A DNA stretch of 64,000 bases from Nocardia cyriacigeorgica (GCF_010868145.1 NZ_JAAGUY010000025.1:1-64000), one strand, 5' to 3'. Numbered from the stretch's first letter, positions 27,087-37,842 are shown. Notes: generated from the letters alone by a model not told the origin. Program-made: numbers and translations.

Positions 27087-27444
27087 CGCAGAATATCGCG
27101 TGCATGATCAATATTCGGCAATTATTCGGCGAATGGGAGTGGCGCCCGCCACTTTCGCCGTGTTAACAAATGTAAAGCGCCCGAGAAGCGGTGGTTTCCA
27201 AAGCTTCACCGATGCTCACGGAACCGCCCGTCGGCGCGCCGTTCGCCTACCGTCCGCGGCAGGTTTCCCCAGGTCGGACCGGATGGCACGGGAGTACTCG
27301 TACCCTGCGGAATGACGCTCGGGTTGCGCCGACCTCACAGCTCACAATGGTGCCTTGCGCGCTGTGAGAGATTCGTTTGGACGCCGGTCGTGACCTCCTT
27401 ACAGTCGGGACATCAGCCCGATTTCACCGCTCGAAGGGGGCGTC
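27087..27444 (+). promoter_or_regulatory. narG promoter region and long intergenic gap
   Basis: This 358-base gap separates the divergent YdeI-like and narG genes. A strong promoter for narG is visible: -35 TTGGAC (27377-27382), a 17-bp spacer and -10 TACAGT (27400-27405), with transcription from about 27412 and a GAAGGGGG ribosome site before the GTG at 27445. Just upstream, CTCACAG (27334-27340) and CTGTGAG (27362-27368) form an inverted repeat, and CTCACA is repeated at 27341-27346; this is a likely operator. The left half is AT-richer with two ATTCGGC copies near 27113 and 27125. No gene is seen in it. Confidence 0.55.
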
Positions 27445-30400
27445 GTGGTTAATTCACGCACTCAGGGTTCCGCGCCCTCCGATTCGGCCCACAGGCCCGA
27501 CGCCGGCGACGCGCTGCTGCGGCTGGGCAAATACTTCACCAAGGGCGAAGTATCGGCCGATCATCGGACGCTGCACAAGACCGGTGGCCGCAGTGCCGAC
27601 GAGTTCTACCGCGATCGCTGGTCCCATGACAAGGTCGTGCGCTCCACCCACGGCGTCAACTGCACCGGGTCGTGTTCCTGGAAGATCTACGTCAAGGACG
27701 GCGTGATCACCTGGGAGTCGCAGCAGACCGACTATCCCTCGGTGGGCTCGGACAAGCCCGAATACGAGCCGCGCGGCTGCCCGCGTGGCGCGTCGTTCTC
27801 CTGGTACACCTACTCCCCCGCGCGGGTGCGCTACCCGTATGTGCGTGGCACGCTGCTCGAGCTGTACCGCGAGGCCAAATCGCGGCTCAAGGACCCGGTA
27901 CTGGCCTGGGCCGAGATCGTCGAAGATCCCGCGAAGGCCAAGGCGTACAAGGCCGCTCGCGGTAAGGGCGGATTCGTGCGCGCGGAATGGTGGGAAGCCG
28001 CCGAGATCGCCGCCGCCGCACACGTGTACACGATCAAGCAGTACGGCCCGGACCGCGTCGCCGGATTCTCGCCGATCCCGGCCATGTCGATGGTCAGCCA
28101 TGCCGTCGGCGCCCGGTTCATCTCGCTGCTCGGCGGATCGATGCTGTCGTTCTACGACTGGTACGCCGACCTGCCGGTGGCCTCACCACAGGTCTTCGGC
28201 GACCAAACCGACGTGCCGGAATCGGCCGACTGGTTCGACGCCGGCTACCTCATCATGTGGGGCTCCAACGTTCCGGTGACCCGCACCCCGGACGCGCACT
28301 ACATGACCGAAGCCCGCTACCGCGGCCAGAAGGTCGTGGTGGTCTCCCCCGATTACGCCGATAACACCAAGTTCGCCGACGAATGGGTGCCCGCCCGTCC
28401 CGGCACCGACGCCGCGCTGGCCATGGCCATGGGTCATGTGGTGCTCAAAGAATTCTTCGTGGAGAAGAGCACACCGCGGTTCCTCGACTACATCAAGCGC
28501 TACACCGACCTGCCTTACCTGATCACCCTGGATGAACGCGACGGCGTCTTCGTCCCCGGTAAGTTCCTGACATCCGCCGATCTCGGCAGCGATTCCGACA
28601 GTGCCGAATTCCGCACGGTGTTGCTGGATGCCGACGGTAGTCCGGTGGTGCCGGGTGGTTCCCTCGGCGATCGGTTCGGTGAGGACGGCACCGGACGCTG
28701 GAATCTCGATCTGGGGGACGTCGATCCCCTGCTGACTCTGCACGGCCGTACCGATGACGCTGCGGCCGTGCAGTTCCCGCGCTTCGACACCGACACCCCC
28801 GATGTGCTGACCCGCGGCGTCCCGACCATGTTCCTGGCGGGCAAGCGCGTCACCACCGTTTTCGACCTTCTACTGGCCCAGTACGGTGTCGCCCGCAGCG
28901 GGCTGCCCGGTAGCTGGCCCACCGGCTTCGACGACGCCTCCGAGCCCTACACCCCGGCCTGGCAGGAATCGATCACCGGCGTGCCCGCCAAGCAGGCCGC
29001 GCGCATCGCCCGCGAGTTCGCCGATAACGCCGACAAGTCCGGTGGCCGTTCGATGATCCTGATGGGCGCGGGCACCAACCACTGGTTCCACTCCGATCAG
29101 ATCTACCGCGCGTTCTTCACGCTGACGCTGCTCACCGGCTGCCAGGGCGTCAACGGCGGCGGCTGGGCCCATTACGTCGGCCAGGAGAAGTGCCGTCCGG
29201 TGACCGGCTGGTCCACGCTGGCCTTCGCCTCGGACTGGCAGCGTCCGCCGCGCCAGATGCAGGGCACCGTGTTCTGGTACCTGACCAACGATCAGTGGCG
29301 CTACGACCCGTTCACCTCCGATACCTTCGCCTCCCCACTCGGCGACGGCCGGTTCACGGGACGCACGGCGGCCGACAATATCGCGCTGGCCAGCCGTCTC
29401 GGCTGGATGCCGACCTACCCGACCTTCGACCGCAACCCCCTCGACCTGGCCGATGAGGCCGAGCAGGCCGGTAAGTCGGCGGCCGATCATGTGGTCGACG
29501 GCCTGAAATCCGGTGAACTGAACTTCGCCTGCGAGGACCCCGACGCACCGGAGAACTTTCCTCGCGTGCTCACCGTATGGCGCGCCAACCTGCTCGGTTC
29601 CTCCGGTAAGGGCAACGAGTACTTCCAGAAGCATCTGCTCGGCTGCGGCTCCAACCTGCAAACGACCGACGACACCGGTGTCCGTCCGCAGGAGCTGCAC
29701 TGGCGCGAGGAAGCGCCGACCGGCAAGCTCGATCTGCTGCTGTCGCTGGACTTCCGGATGACAAGCACCACACTGTTCTCCGATATCGTGCTGCCCGCCG
29801 CCACCTGGTACGAGAAGCACGACCTCTCCAGCACGGATATGCACCCGTTCGTGCACGCCTTCTCGCCCGCCATCTCTCCACCGTGGGAGGCCAAGACCGA
29901 CTTCGACGCGTTCCACCGGATCGCGCGCGGGTTCTCCTGGATGGCGGAAAAGCATCTCGGCGTCCGCAAGGACATCGTTGCGGTGCCGCTCCAGCATGAT
30001 TCGCCCGACGCCATGGCCCAGGCCGGCGGTCGCGTGCTGGACTGGAAAGCCGGTGAATGCGAACCGATTCCGGGCAAGACGATGCCGAAGCTGGTGGTGG
30101 TCGAACGTGATTATGGCAAGATCGCGGAGAAGATGGCCGCGCTCGGGCCGCTGGTCGAAACGCTCGGCCTGACCACCAAGGGCGTCACCACCCTGCCCGA
30201 CCAGGAGGTCGAATACCTGGCAGGCGTCAACGGCACGGTGGTGTCCGGTGTGGCGCAAGGACGCCCGTCGCTTGCCAAGGACACCCACGCCGCGGAGGCA
30301 ATTCTCGCGCTGTCTGGCACCACCAATGGCAGGCTCGCGGTCGAGGGTTTCGAGGAGCTGGAACGGCGCACCGGCACCAGAATGGCCGATTTGGCCGCCG

Positions 30401-31179
30401 AGCACGAGGGCAAGCGGATCACCTTCGCCGACACTCAGGCTCGCCCGGTGCCCGTCATCACCTCACCGGAATGGTCGGGCAGTGAGACCGGCGGCCGCCG
30501 CTACTCCCCCTTCACCATCAACACCGAGCGGCTCAAGCCCTGGCACACCCTCACCGGACGCCAGCACTTCTACCTCGACCACGACTGGATGATCGAACTC
30601 GGTGAGCAGCTGCCGATCTTCCGGCCGCCCCTGGATATGACCGCGCTGTTCCGGGAACCGAATGTCGGCGAGGTCGGCGAACGCGGGGTGACAGTCCGCT
30701 ACCTGACCCCGCACTCGAAGTGGTCGATCCACTCCGCCTACCAGGACAACCTGCACATGCTGACGCTCTCGCGCGGCGGTCAGACGATCTGGATGTCGGA
30801 CAAGGACGCCGCCAAGATCGGGGTGGCCGACAACGATTGGATCGAGGCGATCAACCGCAACGGTGTGGTCGTCGCCCGCGCCATCGTCAGCCATCGGATG
30901 CCCGAGGGCACCGTGTTCATGTACCACGCCCAGGACCGGGCGGTGGACGTGCCGCGCATCGAGGGCCCCGACGACAGCGCGGCCTCCGGTAAGCCGTTCA
31001 ACGGCAAGGGCAAGCGCGGCGGTATCCACAACGCGCTCACTCGGATCATGATCAAACCCTCCCACCTCATCGGCGGCTACGCCCAGCAGTCCTTCGCCCT
31101 GAACTACCACGGGCCGACCGGAAACCAGCGCGACGAAGTCACCACCATTCGTCGGCGTAGCCAGGAAGTGGAGTACTAA
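27445..31179 (+). CDS. narG: Respiratory nitrate reductase alpha subunit
   Basis: This is the catalytic subunit of membrane-bound nitrate reductase, 1244 residues, which reduces nitrate to nitrite at a Mo-bis-MGD centre. The FS0 4Fe-4S ligands are visible as His69, Cys73 and Cys77 in THGVNCTGSCSWK and Cys112 in PRGCPRG. The region around YDWYADLPVASPQ (about residue 240) holds the conserved Asp that ligates Mo. The length matches the family (about 1230-1250). There is no N-terminal twin-arginine signal, so the site faces the cytoplasm. It is first in narGHJI, with narH two bases downstream. The GTG at 27445 has a good Shine-Dalgarno. Confidence 0.96.
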   Translation: MVNSRTQGSAPSDSAHRPDAGDALLRLGKYFTKGEVSADHRTLHKTGGRSADEFYRDRWSHDKVVRSTHGVNCTGSCSWKIYVKDGVITWESQQTDYPSVGSDKPEYEPRGCPRGASFSWYTYSPARVRYPYVRGTLLELYREAKSRLKDPVLAWAEIVEDPAKAKAYKAARGKGGFVRAEWWEAAEIAAAAHVYTIKQYGPDRVAGFSPIPAMSMVSHAVGARFISLLGGSMLSFYDWYADLPVASPQVFGDQTDVPESADWFDAGYLIMWGSNVPVTRTPDAHYMTEARYRGQKVVVVSPDYADNTKFADEWVPARPGTDAALAMAMGHVVLKEFFVEKSTPRFLDYIKRYTDLPYLITLDERDGVFVPGKFLTSADLGSDSDSAEFRTVLLDADGSPVVPGGSLGDRFGEDGTGRWNLDLGDVDPLLTLHGRTDDAAAVQFPRFDTDTPDVLTRGVPTMFLAGKRVTTVFDLLLAQYGVARSGLPGSWPTGFDDASEPYTPAWQESITGVPAKQAARIAREFADNADKSGGRSMILMGAGTNHWFHSDQIYRAFFTLTLLTGCQGVNGGGWAHYVGQEKCRPVTGWSTLAFASDWQRPPRQMQGTVFWYLTNDQWRYDPFTSDTFASPLGDGRFTGRTAADNIALASRLGWMPTYPTFDRNPLDLADEAEQAGKSAADHVVDGLKSGELNFACEDPDAPENFPRVLTVWRANLLGSSGKGNEYFQKHLLGCGSNLQTTDDTGVRPQELHWREEAPTGKLDLLLSLDFRMTSTTLFSDIVLPAATWYEKHDLSSTDMHPFVHAFSPAISPPWEAKTDFDAFHRIARGFSWMAEKHLGVRKDIVAVPLQHDSPDAMAQAGGRVLDWKAGECEPIPGKTMPKLVVVERDYGKIAEKMAALGPLVETLGLTTKGVTTLPDQEVEYLAGVNGTVVSGVAQGRPSLAKDTHAAEAILALSGTTNGRLAVEGFEELERRTGTRMADLAAEHEGKRITFADTQARPVPVITSPEWSGSETGGRRYSPFTINTERLKPWHTLTGRQHFYLDHDWMIELGEQLPIFRPPLDMTALFREPNVGEVGERGVTVRYLTPHSKWSIHSAYQDNLHMLTLSRGGQTIWMSDKDAAKIGVADNDWIEAINRNGVVVARAIVSHRMPEGTVFMYHAQDRAVDVPRIEGPDDSAASGKPFNGKGKRGGIHNALTRIMIKPSHLIGGYAQQSFALNYHGPTGNQRDEVTTIRRRSQEVEY

Positions 31180-31181
31180 CT

Positions 31182-32942
<1,761 letters not shown>

Positions 32943-33162
32943 TCCGGCGGCAGCCGCATGGCTGTGCCGCGAGCGTCTTGCCCGCGCTGACGCGTAGCTT
33001 CGCGCCCGGCCGGGTGCATCCGGTGGCCGAGGCAGGTGCGTCGTCGCGGCACCCGTTCGGCTCGGCACCGGCGCCGACGGGCGCTCGCACGCCTGCGGTG
33101 GTCCCCGCCCGGCCGAGGCGCGCCTCGCACGCCATGCGACCACCGATGGATGGGGGCCAGGC
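32943..33162 (+). other. narH-narJ gap with a possible 78-codon coupled ORF
   Basis: A 220-base spacer inside an otherwise tight operon. A reading of 78 codons begins at an ATG at 32939 that overlaps the narH stop (ATGA) and ends at 33175, 13 bases into narJ. The product would be Ala/Pro/Arg-rich with no recognised motif, and high-GC DNA makes such frames easily. I do not call it a gene. No strong hairpin was seen. Confidence 0.3.
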
Positions 33163-33843
33163 ATGTCCCTGTTGAGGATTCGACGACGACCGGAAGCCGT
33201 TGTCGCACTGAGTGACCGCGATCGGCGGTTGGTGTGGCGGACAGCCGCCCTGCTGCTGGACTACCCGAGTGCGGACACACTGAAGGTGCTCGATCAGCTG
33301 ACCGATGCCGTGGCGCAGCTACCGGATTCGATGCGGCTTCCACTCGATGCCGTGATCGACCATCTGCGTGCGACACCGGCACTGGAGCTGGCCGCGCAGT
33401 ATGTCGAGACCTTCGATATGCGTCGCCGAGCCAGCCTGCATCTCACCTTCTACGCCTACGGCGACACCCGCAAGCGCGGAATGGCGCTGCTGCGGTTCAA
33501 GCACGCCTACCGGCACGCCGGAGTCGAACTCGGCGACGAGGAACTGCCCGACCATCTGCCGGTGCTGCTGGAATTCGCGGCGACCGTCGACACGATCGGC
33601 GGCGAGCGTCTGCTCGGTGAGCATGTTCCAGTGCTGGAGTTGCTGCGGTTGTCCTTGTCGGACAACGGTTCCCCGTATGCGAGCGTGCTCGCGGCCGTCG
33701 TCGCAACTCTGCCGCCGCTGACCACCGCCGACCGGCGCAAGATCGCCGAGCTCGCCGCCCAGGGCCCGCCGGAGGAAGAGGTCGGCCTCGACCCCTTCGC
33801 CATGGATCCGACGATGTTCGCACAAGCAGAAGGCCGCCGATGA
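33163..33843 (+). CDS. narJ: Nitrate reductase assembly chaperone
   Basis: This is a TorD/NarJ-family chaperone of 226 residues that binds the NarG N-terminus and helps Mo cofactor insertion before membrane docking. The all-helical sequence with LLLDYPSADTL near residue 30, ETFDMRRRASLHLTFYAYG near residue 85 and LPVLLEFAA near residue 130 is typical of actinobacterial NarJ. GGGGG lies six bases before the ATG at 33163. The stop overlaps the narI start by four bases (ATGA), so NarJ and NarI are coupled. Confidence 0.93.
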   Translation: MSLLRIRRRPEAVVALSDRDRRLVWRTAALLLDYPSADTLKVLDQLTDAVAQLPDSMRLPLDAVIDHLRATPALELAAQYVETFDMRRRASLHLTFYAYGDTRKRGMALLRFKHAYRHAGVELGDEELPDHLPVLLEFAATVDTIGGERLLGEHVPVLELLRLSLSDNGSPYASVLAAVVATLPPLTTADRRKIAELAAQGPPEEEVGLDPFAMDPTMFAQAEGRR

Positions 33844-34598
33844 ACACCCCACTGCACCTGCCGACCGAACTGTGGCTGATCCTGCCCTATATCGCCTTCA
33901 CTTCGTTCGTGCTCGGCCATATCTGGCGCTATCGCAACGACCAATTCGGTTGGACCACCCGGTCCTCGCAGGTCTACGAGAGCCGGTTGCTGCGGCTGGG
34001 CAGCCCGCTGTTCCACTTCGGCATGGTCGGCGTGTTCGGCGGACATGTACTCGGCGTACTCATCCCGGAGTCGTGGACCGAGGCGGTCGGCATCAACGAG
34101 CACACCTACCACCTGATCGCCGTCGGCGCCGGTTCGGTGGCAGGGCTGTCGGTGCTGGCCGGTGTCGGCATCCTGCTCTACCGCCGCTTCACGGTGACCG
34201 CCGTCCGCAAGGCGACCACCGCCAACGACAAGCTCATGTACGCGCTGCTCACCGCCGCACTGGTGACCGGCCTGATGAACACCTGGGGCGCCAACCTGCT
34301 GTTCGGCACCTACAACTACCGCGAAACCGTCTCCCCCTGGTTCCGCAGCCTGTTCACCCTCAACCCCCAGCCGGAACTCATGGTCGACACCCCCTGGCCG
34401 TTCCAACTCCACGGCCTCGTCGTCCTCACCCTGGTAGCCCTGTGGCCCTACACCCGCCTGGTCCACATGTTCAGCGCCCCGATCGGGTATCTGGTGCGGC
34501 CCTATGTGGTGTACCGCAGCAAGGAAGTCGCGGCACCGGACAAGCGCCGGTACTCGCGGGCATGGGATTCACCGGTGACGCCGGAGCGGTGGCGGTAG
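33840..34598 (+). CDS. narI: Respiratory nitrate reductase gamma subunit
   Basis: This is the membrane cytochrome b subunit of nitrate reductase, 252 residues, which oxidises menaquinol and passes electrons to NarH. Five hydrophobic segments are visible. Candidate haem-ligand histidines lie in the N-terminal half (PLFHFGMVGVFGGHVLG) and the C-terminal half (FQLHGLVVL and RLVHMFSAP), matching the two-haem family pattern. It ends the narGHJI operon; a hairpin follows at 34625-34641. Confidence 0.95.
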   Translation: MNTPLHLPTELWLILPYIAFTSFVLGHIWRYRNDQFGWTTRSSQVYESRLLRLGSPLFHFGMVGVFGGHVLGVLIPESWTEAVGINEHTYHLIAVGAGSVAGLSVLAGVGILLYRRFTVTAVRKATTANDKLMYALLTAALVTGLMNTWGANLLFGTYNYRETVSPWFRSLFTLNPQPELMVDTPWPFQLHGLVVLTLVALWPYTRLVHMFSAPIGYLVRPYVVYRSKEVAAPDKRRYSRAWDSPVTPERWR

Positions 34599-34624
34599 CT
34601 CGGCCAACCGGCCTGGTTTGGGTT

Positions 34625-34641
34625 GCGTGAGCCGCTCACGC
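34625..34641 (+). terminator. Hairpin after narI
   Basis: GCGTGAG (34625-34631) pairs perfectly with CTCACGC (34635-34641) around three bases, 27 bases past the narI stop. It also overlaps the last bases of the hipA remnant on the other strand. Confidence 0.5.
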
Positions 34642-35514
34642 CGCGGAGCCGCATCCGGCCATCCGTCCGGCCAGAAGATTGTCGGTGAACAGCCGGATGC
34701 GGTCGTGCATCTGCTCGCGCACCGACGGCGCGGGAACCTCCACGGCAAGTACTTCTCGCATATGGTGAAGAGCCCCGTCGACGAGGTCGGATGCGGCTCG
34801 TAGGCCCCATTCTTCGATCTCGGCCACGAGATGATCACGAGTGAGCGCAGCGTGCCGATACTCACCGCCGACAGCTAATGCCATTCGGCCGTCATTCCCG
34901 GTCAGATGCGTATGTGGCACCGCGTCATAGGTCGGAGCCAGCCGTGCCTAGCTATCAGGATGATGGATCAAACCGATGTTCTTCGCATGCATGTCGAGAT
35001 TTCCGATCGCAACCGCGAACACAACCATCCGAGCAAGAGTGGCTCGATCACTCGCTGCACCGACAACTTTCAGGACATCGGCCACCCGCGAGAGGCTGAC
35101 AACACCACCTAATTCCTGATACTTCGCAGCACCAGAAGCTCCGAGTGCCTGGTTGAAGTCCTCTTAGTGTATCCGCCCGCCAGGCGTGGCGGGGTCACGG
35201 TCGTATCGTTCGATCACCAAAGCCGGTATGCCGGCGAAGTCATCGATGTCATCTCCAGGTGCCAACCCAGCCGCAATGTTCATGGCGGTCAGCTGATCAC
35301 CTTCTGGCAGCAGCTCCTGGAAGAAACTGCGACGTCGTTTCGCCTTGGCACGGCTGGGTTTCGGAGAAAGTGGGATCGACGCTGACAACACATGACTGTT
35401 GATTCCGAAGCGGTCAATAGCATTCGGATCGGAATGGAAGTCGGCGGACGCTCTGTCGGTACCTTCCAGCGTTCCCACCAGTGTGCCGTACAGCTCGACA
35501 GCCAGGCGCCTCAC
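34636..35514 (-). pseudogene. Decayed hipA-like kinase toxin
   Basis: The whole stretch stays in one frame and reads as HipA with two in-frame stops: TAA at 35164-35166 (RIH-stop-EDFNQALG, where HipA has Gln) and TAG at 34948-34950 (HHPDS-stop-ARLAPTYDAV). The HipA catalytic loop is still readable between them as VAIGNLDMHAKNIGL, and ALVIERYDR is intact. About 100-150 residues that normally hold the phosphate-binding part are missing near 35247, where LLPEGDQLTAMNIAAG runs almost directly into DDFAGIPALVIERYDR. It begins with GTG at 35514, overlapping the hipB-like stop by four bases. It is therefore dead as a kinase. Confidence 0.8.
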
Positions 35515-35762
35515 TCGTCGTCATCCCATTCAGCCGTGAGCGAGACCCCACATTCGGAGAGCAGGTCGAACAATCGCTCGGCATAACGAGTGTGCTTGCC
35601 ACCTTCCATGTCGCTGATCACGCTCTGCGGATAGCCGACCCTTCCCGCCAAGTCGCGCTGCGTCCATTCGAGGGCGAGTCGGGCCTGCTGAATTGCCAGC
35701 CCGAGGTCGTGGGGACTCCGGATGCGCGCTCTGCGATGTGCCACAGCCTTCACCTCCGCCAT
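35511..35762 (-). CDS. HipB-like antitoxin/repressor (XRE family)
   Basis: This short helix-turn-helix protein (83 residues from the ATG at 35762) has the XRE fold: LALEWTQRDLAGRVGYPQSV then ISDMEGGKHTRYAERL. It has the size and place of HipB, next to and coupled with the hipA remnant. The ATG at 35792 is unlikely because it lies inside an operator. A GTG at 35744 has an in-phase GGAGG eight bases upstream and may be the true start. With its toxin broken, it probably survives as an autorepressor. Three 20-bp operators lie directly upstream. Confidence 0.75.
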   Translation of the reverse strand: MAEVKAVAHRRARIRSPHDLGLAIQQARLALEWTQRDLAGRVGYPQSVISDMEGGKHTRYAERLFDLLSECGVSLTAEWDDDE

Positions 35763-35764
35763 CG

Positions 35765-35838
35765 TGATCGCGATTCCACGATCATACTCCATGATCGCGA
35801 TTTAACGATCACGCAGCCTGATCGTGATTTCGCGATCA
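35765..35838 (-). promoter_or_regulatory. Three tandem 20-bp operators at 27-bp spacing
   Basis: The imperfect palindromes TGATCGCGATTCCACGATCA (35765), TGATCGCGATTTAACGATCA (35792) and TGATCGTGATTTCGCGATCA (35819) start exactly 27 bp apart. They fill the space just upstream of the hipB-like gene, the expected place for HipB autorepression. The 27-bp period is about 2.6 helical turns. Confidence 0.8.
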
Positions 35839-36001
35839 GGCTGGAAAGGCTCGGCCACGGCGCGCACTGGGCTGATCGCCGACAACGCCAGGCTGGAACC
35901 CGAACAGCCCGTCGAGCCGAGCAAGGAAGCGGTCTCGGCCTTTTGCATCGCGCCTGGGACGACACCTTCGCGGCGCTCGTCCGGATTCCGGATAGTCGGC
36001 G

Positions 36002-36021
36002 TGATCGCGATATGGCGATCA
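36002..36021. promoter_or_regulatory. Fourth copy of the hipB-type operator
   Basis: TGATCGCGATATGGCGATCA has the same arms as the three upstream sites but a different centre. It lies 22 bases past the kmtR-like stop, 164 bases from the third operator. The intervening 35839-36001 shows no gene. It could support DNA looping by the HipB-like protein, or mark an older promoter. Confidence 0.6.
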
Positions 36022-36042
36022 ATTCGGGACCGCCGCATCACT

Positions 36043-36432
36043 TCACCCGTCGACGACTCGATGAGAGAGCGATGGCACATCCGGATCGGCGCGATGGTGC
36101 GGCGGCACTCCGGACCCCGCATGCTCCGCATTGTGGATCGCGTCGATCACCAGTTGCCGGACGTGGGCGTTCTCGATGCTGTAGTACACCGTCGTGCCCG
36201 AGCGGCGGGTGCGGACGAGGCGGGCCATACGGAGTTTGGCCAGGTGTTGGGACACCGAGGCGGGGGCCTTCTCGACGTACTCCGCGAGTTCGTTGACCGA
36301 TAGCTCTCCGCTGGTCAGGGCCCATAACACCCGGATTCGAGTGCCGTCGGCGAGCATGCGGAAGATCTCAACCACCAAGTCGAGCTCATCGTCGGGAATG
36401 CGACGCGGCAGCTTATTGCTATCTGCATCCAT
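36043..36432 (-). CDS. ArsR-family metal sensor, KmtR-like
   Basis: This 129-residue winged-helix repressor closely resembles M. tuberculosis KmtR, the nickel/cobalt sensor, as I remember its sequence. The DNA-reading helix is APASVSQHLAKLRMARLVRT. The C-terminal metal-site residues are kept: ENAHVRQLV, NAEHAG and PPHHRAD supply the His and Glu ligands described for KmtR. The start is the ATG at 36432; the long upstream reading is antisense to the transporter. It is divergent from the MFS gene with only 36 bases between the starts, so one operator probably controls both. Confidence 0.85.
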   Translation of the reverse strand: MDADSNKLPRRIPDDELDLVVEIFRMLADGTRIRVLWALTSGELSVNELAEYVEKAPASVSQHLAKLRMARLVRTRRSGTTVYYSIENAHVRQLVIDAIHNAEHAGSGVPPHHRADPDVPSLSHRVVDG

Positions 36433-36468
36433 GCGTAGATAATAGACTTCGTAGGAAGCGGGGCCCCG

Positions 36469-37842
36469 ATGATCACTTCGTTGTTCGCCAACCGCGACTA
36501 CCTGCGGCTGTTCATCTCCCAGGTATCCGCGCTGTTCGGGACCGGGCTCACCACGGTCGCGCTCGTCCTGCTCGCCTACGAGCTGACCGGGGCCGGCGCC
36601 GCGGCGGTCCTCGGTGCCGCGCTGACCATCAAGATGCTCATCTACGTCACGGTCGCGCCGATCGTCGCGGCTTACGCCGACCGGTTCCCGCGACGGCTGC
36701 TGCTGGTCGGGCTCAATGCGATCCGGGCACTGGTGGTGCTCGCGCTGCCGTTCGTCGACCAGGTCTGGCAGATCTTTGTTCTGATCGCAGTACTGCACAC
36801 CGCCTCGGCCGCCTACACCCCGACCTACCAGGCGATCATTCCCGACATTGTGCTCGATGAGCGCGAGTACACCAGGGCGCTGTCGGCCTCGCAGCTGATC
36901 GCGACGATGGAGACCCTGCTCAGCCCCGTGCTCGCCGTGGCCGCGCTGGCTCTGGTCAGCTTCCACTGGCTGTTCGTCGGTACCGCCATCGGTTTCATGG
37001 TGTCGGCGCTGCTGGTGATCGCCACTCGGATACCGGACGCGAGCGCCACTACGGACGGGTCGTTCCTGGGACGCATCTCGGTGGGTATGCGAATCTTCGC
37101 CGCCACCCCGCGGCTGCGCGGGCTGGTCGGCCTGAATCTGGTGGTCGCGGCCGCAGGCTCGGTGATCATGGTCGATACCGTCAACTATGTGCGCGACACC
37201 CTCGGCGGTGCGCAGTCCGGTGTGGCGATGCTGCTGGCCGCCAATGGGTTCGGCACCATGGTCGTCGCGCTGTCGCTGCCCCGTGTGCTCGACCGGGTCG
37301 GAGCCCGGCCCGTCATGCTGACCGGCGCCGGCGTCCTGCTCGCCGGACTCGGCTCGGCTGTCGTCCTGTCCGCCGCCGCCACCGGCGACTGGCGCTGGGG
37401 TGCGGTGCTCGCGGTGTGGTCGGCAATCGGTGCGGGCACGGCCGCGGTGCTGACGCCCACCGGTCAGGTGCTGCGGCGCTCATCGAGACCGGCCGACCGC
37501 CCTGCGTTGTTCGCCGCCCAGTTCTCGCTCTCCCACGTGGCCTGGCTGATCACCTACCCGATCACCGGATGGCTCACCACCGCAGTTGGGTTCACCATCA
37601 CCTGGGCGACCCTGATAGCACTCGCCGCCTCGGGCGTGCTCGTGGCGCTGCGCGCGTGGCCGAGGCACGACCCTGCTGTGATCACCCACCTGCACGACGT
37701 GGACACCATCGACCCGGCCCGGTTGACCGACGCCATCCAGGTGAGCGAGCGGCTGTTCCAGCACACCCATGAGTTCGTCATCGACGCCGAACACCCGCGC
37801 TGGCCGAGCCGGACCTCGCGGGAAACCGTACATTCCGCCTGA
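36469..37842 (+). CDS. MFS exporter, probable metal (Ni/Co) efflux
   Basis: This 457-residue transporter of the major facilitator family has about 11-12 membrane helices and the cytoplasmic loop motif AAYADRFPRR between helices 2 and 3. The C-terminal tail is rich in His and acidic residues (THLHDVDTIDP, then LFQHTHEFVIDAEHPRW), which suits metal handling. The ATG at 36469 is used. Divergence from the KmtR-like sensor suggests nickel or cobalt export under metal induction, an inference from context; mycobacterial KmtR controls a CDF exporter, not an MFS. Confidence 0.82.
   Translation: MITSLFANRDYLRLFISQVSALFGTGLTTVALVLLAYELTGAGAAAVLGAALTIKMLIYVTVAPIVAAYADRFPRRLLLVGLNAIRALVVLALPFVDQVWQIFVLIAVLHTASAAYTPTYQAIIPDIVLDEREYTRALSASQLIATMETLLSPVLAVAALALVSFHWLFVGTAIGFMVSALLVIATRIPDASATTDGSFLGRISVGMRIFAATPRLRGLVGLNLVVAAAGSVIMVDTVNYVRDTLGGAQSGVAMLLAANGFGTMVVALSLPRVLDRVGARPVMLTGAGVLLAGLGSAVVLSAAATGDWRWGAVLAVWSAIGAGTAAVLTPTGQVLRRSSRPADRPALFAAQFSLSHVAWLITYPITGWLTTAVGFTITWATLIALAASGVLVALRAWPRHDPAVITHLHDVDTIDPARLTDAIQVSERLFQHTHEFVIDAEHPRWPSRTSRETVHSA

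Noticed and set aside
28870..30405. 511-codon open frame antisense to narG
   Set aside because: Same GC effect; narG on the plus strand has all family motifs throughout.
35765..35838. Possible short CRISPR array
   Set aside because: The 27-bp period is attractive, but the units are palindromic with 7-bp gaps, there are only three, and no cas gene is present. They fit repressor operators.
35839..36001. Small gene between the operators
   Set aside because: Open frames exist on both strands but have no ribosome site, no motif, and cross the operators.
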